From: Syngnathus acus
Taxonomy: Eukaryota; Chordata; Actinopteri; Syngnathiformes; Syngnathidae
Assembly (NCBI RefSeq): GCF_901709675.1
Contig: NC_051087.1
Coordinates: forward strand, 16,689,067-16,753,066
Direction: 5' to 3'
Length of the DNA: 64,000 nucleotides
Shown piece after piece: positions 19,627-28,581 of this stretch. The position numbers and the translations under genes were made by a program. Within the stretch, counting starts at the first letter, position 1. The number at the start of each line of letters is the position of its first letter. The notes under the pieces were generated by a model. It was not told the origin of the DNA and did no database searches. It worked only from the letters and a program-made list of their open reading frames with translations.

Positions 19627-22240
19627 TCAAATCATCAGGTTTCTGTGAAAAACGTTCAGCCAATCAGCATTATCGCAATCTTCTGTCCGCAGCGCATTAA
19701 AATCATCACATTCGACAGGCCTGAGATGTTGTATTCGCACTTCAGCTACGGTAGAAGACACAGATCTTGATACAGCTGACTTCAAACATGAGATAACACA
19801 TGTCGTAAACGAGCACAACAATAACAGCACAACAAGCATAAGAGTCATGTTGGATTTGGTCCACAATTTAGGGAGCGCTATCTGCGCCTCACGGCAAAAG
19901 CCATTGCCAATCACCTGTTATCCAATTCACTCACTGCGTGCTCGTTTAATTTCTTCAGATTTAGGAAAATGCAAAGACACTGAAGCAGAAATTAGACTTA
20001 CACAGGTTGGTTGAGTTCAATCATAATTCTTGTTAAGAAAGCTCTGTTTTCAGGAAAGTACAATACAGCGCTGGGCCCTTCAAGAGCAGAAAGTCTCCAT
20101 TCAGAAAAGGCCACGTTCAAGGTTCTTTGGTCAGCTTATATTCAGTTGGTGTGGGGCGCGTTTGATGGGTGATGAGTCGTTGGGGTGGGGCGAGTTCGCA
20201 GGAGAGTTTGATTCCATGGGAGTGGGTGCTGGTTATGGAAGATTCGGTGTGTGTGTGGGGGCTGTGGTCTTCCATCCCGTCTTTCGGCCTTGGTGATCAT
20301 CTTTGGCCGAGTCCTTGGCTGTCTCCTTCTGGCACCAGCTGGTTTTTTATCTCCGAGTGACCTTCCTGTAAACATTCTCCTCCATTCTTGCACATATGCT
20401 GTCGTACCTCATTCTTTCACTTTTGTCATTTTGTACGAATTAATGTGAGCTTTTTGGCTGTAACATCATTAATCTATTACTGTTCCCTGACTATGCAAAG
20501 TTAGTTCATGTCTTTGCTCACATCATTATATTCTTAGTTTAATCATGCTTTCCACCATATCTTTTCTGTTAGGCAAAACATTTCCCTCTGTGCAGAGCGT
20601 TCAGTAGTAATCTAAAAGCTGGCGTCTCGCATTAGGCGACATATGACGTTTAATCAAAACACAAGATATAATCAAGTACTGTACGGTCAAGACGACTCTG
20701 GCCGTGTCCATGATTTAGAGAACAAACATCAGGCATGCATTACACAGTTCCTTAAGGGTCATTAAGCTATGTAAGCAACATATCAAAATACATTTATTTT
20801 GCAGTGCACAGAAATACATATTGAATCATAAAGTTGTAGCAACCTCTGTTATTATCTTGTATCAAAGAATGTCTAGTTATGTCTGCTTTATTGGTTGATT
20901 CCATGAATATACTTGTCTGCTTGTATACTTTATCCAAAGAGATGTGAGCGTATCTGGTATTGTGGCTAGGCGGGTTTTGTGTCTTTTGCCCCTATTCCTT
21001 CAGTCACAAGTTTCAACAGCAGCACCAAGCGCCAGATAATAGCCATGAAAAGAAACCCCATTGATGTGGGACTTTGTCTTATGACATGGCCTGCTGTATG
21101 TTCTTCAGTGAGTTCACGGCGTCGTTGATGTGTCATTAACTCCTGGAATGTATGTGCAACAGGAAGGCCCAATGATGTGGCACGCGCCACCTTACTCTGC
21201 AGTCATCAAGTCCAAAACCATCCTGTTTTGCAAGACCATTAGTCCAATAGCCTGAATCTCTCTGTTTTGTCCATCATTGACTTGCAGCGAGAGATTCACA
21301 AAGGATTGAAAACGATAGTTCAGTGTCTTGATGAAGAGTGATCCGATCCAAGGAAAAAGCGCATGAACGATTTTGTCTCCGACGGACCACACTCTGTGGC
21401 TATCAGGGACATTCGCACCCCAGACGGGGTAATGTGGTTCAAAGGCTGCAACAGCCCTGCGTCGACGTCCAGAAGAGTTGTGTGCTGTCGTCAGCTGATG
21501 GTGTTGTATCCTGTAGGTGTGGTCGGTCACCCACACTCGTGCACACACTCGTGTCCAGTTGGCGGTCAGCATCGGACAACTCTTGTGACCGCAAAGCCAC
21601 GAGCCATTCTGAATAAAGCAGGTCCCGTCCGATGGTGCAGCCATGTTGGTAGGAGAGCCCTGACGCCTTGAAATGGCTCTCCTATCCTGGTACTCAGCGG
21701 TGATGTCCAAAGCTCCCATCCAGTTTCCTCCTGGAGAGCAGTCGTTAATGCATTCGTGGGTTTCATTTTCTTGGACGAAACACGTGTAGTCCATTCCAGG
21801 TAGCCTTTTTGTTTAGGCCACTTGTGGCATCTATCGTCCTTCAACAGTCACATTGGGACTAATCCAAAAGAGTTCGATCACAGGTTCTTTTCTGTGAGTC
21901 CAGGACGGTAGGGGTAGCATCACTGACTGTGACAGCACGGTGTTGAAATCCAACTCCACCCATAGAGGCCATGCATTTTGCTTCAGTGACAGTCATTGCT
22001 CTGGCCTCCAGGTGAACGGTACCAAGTGTTGGTTTCATGTGGGTTTCTGGGGTCCCATGACCAGTCCTCAAACTTCTTATCGTGTGACCATCTTTTTCCT
22101 CAGTCGACATTGTCACTTGGTCTATTCAGACGAGCCCATAGACCATAGCACGCTCCAACCACAACGCAGCAGAGGATCCACCTGGCATGTGGAGCCCCGT
22201 TGCTACTAAGATGTCAGAGACACCGATATTTCCCATTGCC
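19627..22240 (-). pseudogene. env: ERV env remnant
   Basis: A broken minus-strand envelope gene. The longest open piece (21794-21192) spans the surface/transmembrane junction: a furin-type SGRRRRA site, then a transmembrane ectodomain with the heptad stretch LQNRMVLDL. A stop follows directly. Past the stop a C-x6-C-C motif is still readable near 21150-21180, typical of envelopes whose two subunits are disulfide-linked. A separate fragment at 19914-19627 has a hydrophobic anchor (LMLVVLLLLCSFTTCVISC) and tail. About 1 kb of unassigned sequence lies between. Several stops and frame changes occur N-terminal to 21800. Confidence 0.75.
19925..20950. other. Unassigned sequence within the ERV env region
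   Basis: It separates the env ectodomain from the putative anchor. It may be a further insertion, but I found no boundaries. Confidence 0.35.
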
Positions 22241-22374
22241 TAGTCAGAGTGGGGATCTTATGGATTCCATTCTTCCCCAACATTGAGACCCCCCGCCCTA
22301 AACGACGAGGCCCCTTTGTAGTCAGACTTCCCCCCACTCCGAAAATGGGGTACAGCACTCTCTGTAATGTCCAG

Positions 22375-22960
22375 TGGTTGAGGTGAAACTTCGCTGGGCC
22401 TTCCAGCAATGTTCAGTGCAATGGGGGTAGTCAGCAAGACTTGGAATGGCCCCTCCCACCATGGCTGGCCCAGTTTTTCCTTTTTGACGACCTTTATGTT
22501 GTCTCAGTCTCCTGGCTTGGAGCGGTTGTTGACCTGTGGGGAAGAAAGATCAGGTGGCAATAAATTTGCATTTGACACATCTTTCAGTTTGAATGCTCTG
22601 ATCATGCTATCTGCCAAGGAATGTTCTTCGTCTGCTTTTTGCAACTTTTGTAGTCAATTTTATTGCCCTTTTGAACTGGGCAGCTAGGAGTGTTTGCGGG
22701 AAGAGTTTGAGCACTTCCTAATGATTCCTCCTAACCAAAGACCATTTATGACAGGGGCTATCCCATTTATTGCCTCCAGTTTTAAAGGAGATTCTCTGAT
22801 CTTGGTTGGATTTGTACTGGGGTAATGGACATTAAAAGTCCTACATCAGATGGGCCCTTTGTCCACAGTTTTTCAGGAAGCCCAGCCAATTCCCCCTCCT
22901 CCTTTTCATTCAAACAAGTGTTGATTAACCAGGGAAGCGCATAAGCGCGTGCCATTTTTC
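22375..22960 (-). pseudogene. pol: ERV pol remnants (RT N-terminus and integrase C-terminus)
   Basis: Minus strand. Around 22900-22780 the frame reads LPEKLWTKGPSDVGLL followed by VQIQPRSE, like the start of a gamma/epsilon-type RT. At 22500-22400 it reads WWEGPFQVLLTTPIALN, like the integrase C-terminal domain. The RT active site, RNase H and integrase core are absent, so most of pol was deleted between these pieces. Confidence 0.7.
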
Positions 22961-23405
22961 GAATTTCTCATGAGGACTCGACACTAATGTGCACTAGTGT
23001 AGATCAGTTTCTGCCCGCAAACAGATTTCTCTCTTTTCCTCTCGTTTTTATCTTTCAAAATCGTTTCTGTTCTGCGGTGCAAATTGGATAGACCACAGTC
23101 TAGCAAATTTCTTTACACTAAAAGTTTAGCCAATTTTCATCATTTTAACACATACGCACACACATGCACAGCTCTCACGCGCGAAAGGTAGGTCCCAGCA
23201 CCAATGATTCGTCACAGACTGGCCATTTCCTGCAGTCGATCATGAGCTGGTCCCACCCACGCACACAAGGACAGCACATTCAATTTTTTTATTTATCTTT
23301 GAGAAGCAATTTGCATTTCTTTACCACTTGATTTGCAAATTTTAACTTTAGTGTGCACACAATTTGATCTCTGGTCATTTGTCATTGGGCATACAAACAG
23401 CATTG
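22961..23405. other. Unassigned ERV internal sequence
   Basis: No readable retroviral motif on the minus strand. Probably decayed gag/protease sequence or filler at deletion joins. Confidence 0.35.
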
Positions 23406-23669
23406 TCATACTTCTTGTATGGACAGGAGCTCTAATAATCTAAAACATGCTCCAATAATCTGACAATGACATGTTTTGCTGTAATATGGGGGAGGCTTCA
23501 GGTCTTTTAAATTTGGATACATGATTTGCATAGGAGCGGAAGCTCCTCTTCCCCCTTTGCTTGAGCCGCGGCTTGAGCTGCGGCCTTGCACCTGCGCATT
23601 AGAAAATCTACTCGCCAAGTACTTCTCATCTCCTTCAAGAGCTAGAGATTTACCGTTTTTATTTCCCAT
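23406..23669 (-). pseudogene. gag: ERV gag N-terminal remnant
   Basis: The minus ORF starts MGNKNGK, a possible myristoylation signal at Gly2. After about 55 residues it has LKPPPYYSK, with a PPPY late-budding-type motif. It stops after 87 codons and no capsid or zinc-knuckle region follows. Truncated. Confidence 0.6.
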
Positions 23670-23854
23670 CCTAATTTTCGTAGTTTTAGTTTTTTCAATT
23701 TCTTTTCTTTGAGGATCCTCAATGCAGGTTTAAATTGACCTTTCAACAAACTACTAGCCTGTGTTATTGCTGTGGATCAATGCTAGAACTGCTTTTTAGT
23801 CAATTTATCCTACCACTCACACTCAACCACACAACTTTCATGCAAACAGCTTGG

Positions 23855-24182
23855 AAAAACTGACAAAAAAGAATCTACGCCCTTCTTCAATTAAGAAAAA
23901 GAAGCTCTGTTTTTTTCTAGCCCGTTTTTTCCACTAGGAGTCAAACCCAAGCTGTTCTTTGGCCGGAAAAACGGACAAAGAAAAATCTGCGCTCTTCTTT
24001 GATTAACAAAAAAGAAGCTCTGTTTTTCTTAGCACGTTCCTTCCACTGGGACACTAATCCAAGCCCGATCCCTTAGCTTGGAAAAACAGACAAAGAAGAA
24101 TCTACGCACTTCTTCGATGAACGAAAAAGAAGCTCTGCTTTTCTTAGCTTGTTTCTTCCACTGGGACTTAAACCCAAGCTAT
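23855..24182 (-). repeat. Three-copy tandem repeat (about 105 bp) in the ERV leader
   Basis: Each copy contains GAAGCTCTGTTTTTCTTAGC-like and TTCCACTGGGA-like blocks and an AATCTACGC motif. It lies between the primer-binding site and gag. Confidence 0.7.
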
Positions 24183-24430
24183 ATCTCGTGCACCTCTACT
24201 TTTTACGCGTTTCACATCTTTTACTTTCGGGGTTTTACTTACTTGTCCCCTGGTTCGTTGCACTTCCGGATCCCGTCAGTCCACCTCTGTCAGACGAAGG
24301 CAGACCTAAGATTCTGGCCCAGCGAAGAATTTTCTTCCTAGGTCTTTCTTTTCCAGGTCCTCCTAATGTACGCTGGCTTGTCGACAATGCAGCATGTCAT
24401 CCTCCGTCGGCCAGATGGCGGGTATGAGAG

Positions 24431-24448
24431 ATCCGGGTCACGGCACCA
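24431..24448 (-). promoter_or_regulatory. ERV primer-binding site, tRNA-His type
   Basis: Four bases inside the 5' LTR the minus strand reads TGGTGCCGTGACCCGGAT. It differs at one position from the sequence complementary to the 3' end of tRNA-His. This fixes the 5' LTR as the right-hand one. Confidence 0.75.
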
Positions 24449-24451
24449 AAA

Positions 24452-24851
24452 TGTTAGAGTGGTGCTCACTCTAACTTATTTTGCAAGAACCACAAGGGAG
24501 ACAGTATGCCCTTTTAAACACTTGCAAGTGGAGAGTCATTCGTCGCTGTGCATACAGCGATGATCGAATGAGGTCTGACTCAGGCCTCTTGCAAGAGCAT
24601 TTTTATTGAGAGAAACAGGGTGGGGGTGAGCGTGGGGGTGAAACCCCTGGCCTCTGATCAAATCATAGCAGGGGGTGTTTTACGATGTTGTGTAAACAGA
24701 ACAACTTTGCGTCCTCTGCAGCTGGTCAATCAGTTCAAAGGATCTTAGCACTTTATTCTACTACTTTGTTACGACAGGACATGTTTGATTAATTATTACA
24801 GGTTACATTCCAACATAATCATAGGATGAAACTAATCTATCAACCCTAACA
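24452..24851 (-). repeat. ERV 5' LTR
   Basis: 400 bp, TGTTAGAGTGG to CAACCCTAACA on the plus strand. Very similar to the left LTR and to the solo LTR at 60474-60859. Confidence 0.88.
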
Positions 24852-25417
24852 ATTGTGACAGAGCCGTCGCTAAAATTTAGAAAATATTTTTCTAGGATGT
24901 GTTTTAGGATGGCTTTACTGCTCCCACTTGCTTTCTTTGGAGGCATGATTAGGGGTTGATACAATCCTCAAAGTAACAAAAATACAATAACAACGGAGTC
25001 AGTCGGCATCCGGGCCGCGCAGTCGGGTTTTCTCGGGTCCTCCCGGCTCATCTCGCGAGGTTCGACCTCCGAATTTTGTTCGACAACCGAAGCAAAAAAA
25101 TCTCGAATTTTTTGTTCGAATTCCGATTTGTTTGAGAACCAGGACATTCGAAAACCGAGGTTTGACTGTAAAATAAATAGATGCAGCTCACTGACAAGTG
25201 CCGCTATTTGAGCTAATTTTAGAACAGTCTTGCGGGCGACTCATGCGGTCCTCACGGGCGACCTGGTGCCCGCGGGCACCGTGTTGGTGACCCCTGGGCT
25301 AGACCCCGAATGTAAGACGACCCCCACTTTTTCAGTCTTATTTCAATGCAAAAAACATTGTCTTATATTCGGGCCAATACGGTAGTTAATTTAGGAATAA
25401 ATTGAACTCATTCTTAC

Positions 25418-25741
25418 CTTCCTAAGACCCTTGGACCTCCCCTGCCAAATGGAAGTCATTTCATAAGAGTCAATTAAATGACCTTTAATACAAGATTCCT
25501 GGCCTTTGACCGTGGTGGCCAAGAATGCATTTACCACCTACAGTATTTGGTATAGGACACACAAAACACATAGGTTAATACAAACTATAATTCTGAATGG
25601 GACCAATGTAACATACTTGACTCTTGAGGAGCCTCCCAGGCTCAAGATAGTCCCGAAGGTCCTGAGTGAATAATTTATATGGGCCTATTTTGCTCCACAA
25701 AATATTATTCAGGAAGCTCCCTGTCCATATGTCATGTATGA
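25418..25741 (-). CDS. N-terminal exons of the Ulp1-like peptidase domain
   Basis: Two minus-strand exons, 25741-25617 (41 codons after two split bases) and 25537-25418 (40 codons), separated by a 79-bp intron with GT..AG ends. Peptides include YKLFTQDLRDYLEPGRLLKS and VVNAFLATT with IDSYEMTSIW, matching the N-terminal part of Ulp1 domains found in transposon proteins. The second exon ends in phase 0 at GTAAGA. Element H begins 35 bases into that intron and the next exon (8904) starts 39 bases after H ends, also in phase 0. The join to the exon before 25741 is uncertain: the candidate Pro/Ser-rich linker leaves two bases where one is needed. Confidence 0.75.
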
Positions 25742-25806
25742 CTGAAAGTAAAGTAAATTATACTAACAGGAATTCATTATTCATTGTGATAAAATAAAGG
25801 TTTTAC

Positions 25807-26363
25807 TTAGAGCTCTGGAGGGTAGGTGTGGGTTTAGGTATTGTAGGCCTCTGTACAGAGAAAACTAATGGGGATGTAGTTTGCTCTCTCAGAGAAGGTG
25901 GAGGATGAGAAGAGCCAAGAAGGGAAGGGGGGACCTGTCCAGGAACAGCAGAGGGAGATGGAGAGTGCCTGAGCCCTTTCCTAGGAATTCTGTGCCCTGG
26001 TTCATTGAAGGCGGATGAGGTGGTTAATATTTACAGTATATTGATCGAAGCCTTCCCCTTCTTTGACACCAGGGTCGCAGATTTTCCTTCCAATTTAATT
26101 ATTGTGAAAAGGCCCAGCATTGCACTCTCCATCTTTCCACCCTTTTTCTGCTCCTCCCTGACATTCTGCCGCAGGACTTGGTCTCCTACGGCAAAAATGT
26201 CCTCCCTACCTGACTCCAACTTTCTCTTCCTCACCTCCTCCTGCACTCTGACCATATTTAATTTTGCCTTTTTAAAGTGGACAGGCAGTTCCTGATGGCC
26301 AGTGAATAGACTCGTGACCTGCAAGCTCTTCAACTGTTTCATGATCAACCTGAATGAAATGAG
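25807..26363 (-). pseudogene. Integrase C-terminal region and Pro/Ser-rich linker of the Ginger-like gene
   Basis: After an acceptor at about 26361 the minus frame encodes HFKKAKLNMVRVQEEVRKRK, REDIFAVGDQVLRQN and GLFTIIKLEGKSA, matching the C-terminal domain of KRBA2/Ginger-type integrases. The frame conserved further on differs by one base from the frame at the acceptor (VDHETVEEL). A candidate linker exon at 25989-25807 is open and Pro/Ser-rich. Element F lies just upstream, in the intron to 35563. Confidence 0.65.
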
Positions 26364-26467
26364 AAATTACAGACAATATTTTATCAATGGGTAAGATTAC
26401 CGTAAATTTCGGACTATAAGCCGCAACATTTTCCTCAAATTTTGAACCCTGCGACTTATAGTCCGCA

Positions 26468-26910
26468 GCTTATATAGGATTTTTTCCGTGATTTTTGTGA
26501 TGACTTGATCACGTTTATACACTTGTAAAAAGGCTGTGGACCGCTGTTGTGCGGCACCGCTTTGCTGGGTGGAGGGATATATGACATGGTCACTAAGGAG
26601 AAAAGTGGTGTGTTGATCGCATGTCCATCCGCTAGGCAAATAGTGCCGTATAATTCACACAAAGAAGAGACAGAACGAGATCAAGATGGACATTACTGAA
26701 AGAAAGCTTTTATACACAAACCGTCATTATTGGGGGCTTATATAGTATTTTTTCCGTGATTTTTGTGATGACTTGATCACTTTTATACACTCGTAAAAAG
26801 CCTGTGGACCGCTGTTGTGCGGCACCGCTTTGCGGGGCGGAGGGATATATGACACTGTCACTGGGGAGAAAAGTGGTGTGTTGATCGCATGTCCATCCGC
26901 CAGGCAAATA
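26468..26910. repeat. Tandem duplication inside element F
   Basis: The stretch from GCTTATATAG through GCATGTCCATCCGC occurs at 26468-26640 and again at 26736-26908, period about 268 bp. Confidence 0.8.
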
Positions 26911-28280
26911 CCGTATTTATTCTAATTATCGCCCTGGGCGATAGGTTTATGTCCAACAGGGCGGGTGGGCGATTAATAGAGCAGTGTTTCCCAACTGGTG
27001 TGCCGTGAGAGATGTTCAGCTGTGCCATGGGAAATTGTCCAACATTAATTACGGAGCGCATTGTAAACAGTATCGCCAAACCACTGGTCAGTTAGCACAA
27101 GGCCTGGTCAGCCACTTGCTAATTGTGCATGCGGGGCAAATCGGAGAATCTTGAGATTTCATGTTGTGGCATCGGCACATACTCAGTTTATGTGTGTGTT
27201 GCTGTGTGCTTTTACTAACAGTGACACTATGACGGCTGTGGTGCGTTTTCGGTCCGATGGAAATCAGAGCAGGTAGTTCATTGGGAGAACCTGGATTGTT
27301 CATTTTTCACCAACATAAAATACACAGTCAAGTCGAGACACCTCGACTGTGATAGCCACTCAGCCGCTGTCAGAACAGCAGAGCGTCTTTAAAAGTGACT
27401 TTGTTCTTAATGTCGCAATATTTATAGAGCTAGTCAAAAACAGTAAACAAAGTCATATTGATTCTTTTGGATTTTGATCACAATCACTTTCAATAGTTTA
27501 TTCCTTATGCTGTCTAAAACTTTTTTTCAAAAACTGTCACTTTTATTTACAAAAGAAATACAATTTAAAGAATATTTAGTATTTATTTTTATTCAATTAG
27601 TCGACTCTCCATACATACATAGGAATAGAACTTTACGTCTTTTGTTGTAATATAACAGATTTTATTATAGAAGCTGGTGTAACACTTAACAGATTTTTGT
27701 TGGTGGTGTGCCTCGAGATTTTTTCCAATGAAAAGGTGTGCCGTGAATAAAAAAAGGTTGGGAAACACTGTAATAGAGAACACTTTTTGTCCGATCGCCA
27801 AGGGGCACTGAAATGGGTGATAATATGTATATTTTCCTTATGTAGTATTCAATACTTGCATCTCACTGGTGTTCTTAACACTAGAACAGCGGCTGTTTTG
27901 ATCTACCTCTAACAGCGGGGTGCGTCAATTGACGCTCCATCGATGCGACACGTTGCATGTTGCGCACATCATGTTATTGCGATCGTCTTGTTCGAGCACA
28001 CGCCCCGATAACGTAATTATGTGAGGATATTGTAGCGCAGTGACGAGTGTAATTGTATCATAGGAAAACAGTTTAAAAGGGACATTCGACGTGCTGTCAA
28101 ATCAGTCATATTTAAACTTGCGCAATGACGTCGGCATGCGGTCGCGGAGGAAAACGTAAGTTTTGGGGGGAATTTTTAGCAGCATGGGCGATAATTAGAG
28201 GTATCAATGTTTTTTATTTATGTCATCGCTAACACACTGGGCGATTATTAGAATATGGGCGATAATTAGAATAAATACAG
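26911..28280. mobile_element. Tc1/mariner-type MITE (copy 2)
   Basis: Ends CCGTATTTATTCTAATTATC and ATTAGAATAAATACAG, with TA on both sides. Same family as 8037-8636 and interrupted by the hAT MITE at 26982-27770. Confidence 0.8.
26982..27770. mobile_element. hAT MITE within MITE copy 2
   Basis: TIRs CAGTGTTTCCCAAC and GTTGGGAAACACTG, perfect TSD TAATAGAG at 26974-26981 and 27771-27778. The 789-bp body lacks a transposase. Confidence 0.88.
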
Positions 28281-28362
28281 TAGTTTTCTTTATTTCCCGG
28301 TCACGTCTACTCTGGAGCTATACGTGTCGCTTGCTAGTTTAATGTAATTTAGCGCTTCGTGC

Positions 28363-28560
28363 ATGACTAAAATTAGCATGAACAGACCCTCATCATGGAA
28401 AATGCTAGAAGAAATGCATAAAATCGACGACGAAAGAAAGACTGAGAAAGTATGTGGCGAAAGATATCTAACGCTATTCCAATCGGACACTGAGGAGGAA
28501 GACTTCGATGGTTTCAGTGCACAGGAGGAAGATGAAGACGAAGCTTCTTTTTTTTTTTTT
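28363..28560 (+). pseudogene. Acidic peptide remnant in element F
   Basis: The open frame includes FQSDTEEEDFDGFSAQEEDE. A related DTEDED/SNGFND stretch is encoded by the 190-bp repeats of element G. This suggests both MITEs kept a scrap of a transposase or host-like acidic tail. Function unknown. Confidence 0.35.
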
Positions 28561-28581
28561 TACTTTTACTGGTATGCTTTT

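Larger units (their letters stand above)
17451..24851 (-). mobile_element. Endogenous retrovirus, internally deleted provirus
   Basis: Two LTRs (17451-19496, enlarged by a solo LTR, and 24452-24851) and a 5-bp TSD ATTGT on both sides. Orientation is minus: the 5' LTR is at right, followed leftward by a primer-binding site, leader, gag start, pol remnants and env. Most of gag and pol is missing and env has stops, so this old copy cannot be autonomous. A solo LTR of the same family lies at 60474-60859. Confidence 0.85.
17005..25168. mobile_element. Tc1/mariner-type element K, interrupted by an ERV
   Basis: TIRs CAGTCAAACCTTGGTTTTTG and AAACCGAGGTTTGACTG, flanked by TA. Its body contains a 186-bp tandem repeat (from 17175) rich in GCGCAACTGCA-type motifs. 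No transposase ORF. The ERV entered at ATTGT. Confidence 0.8.
16825..25296. mobile_element. hAT J, carrying a nested mariner and ERV
   Basis: TIRs CAGGGGTCACCAACC and GTTGGTGACCCCTG with 8-bp TSD GTCTAGAC / GGCTAGAC (7 of 8) at 16817-16824 and 25297-25304. Its own sequence amounts to about 180 bp at the left and 130 bp at the right. No transposase is visible, so it is a small non-autonomous hAT enlarged by the nest. Confidence 0.85.
8944..25382. mobile_element. Element H: TA-flanked transposon holding a 16-kb nest
   Basis: TIRs CCGTATTGGCCCGAATATAA at 8944 and TTATATTCGGGCCAATACGG ending at 25382, each flanked by TA. Such ends are typical of Tc1/mariner/pogo-group MITEs. H sits in a roughly 74-bp intron between exons 25537-25418 and 8904-8839 of the Ulp1-domain gene. 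Inside are a full-length LINE, a complete hAT, a zinc-finger LINE tail and hAT J with its own nest. I could not identify a transposase belonging to H itself. Confidence 0.75.
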
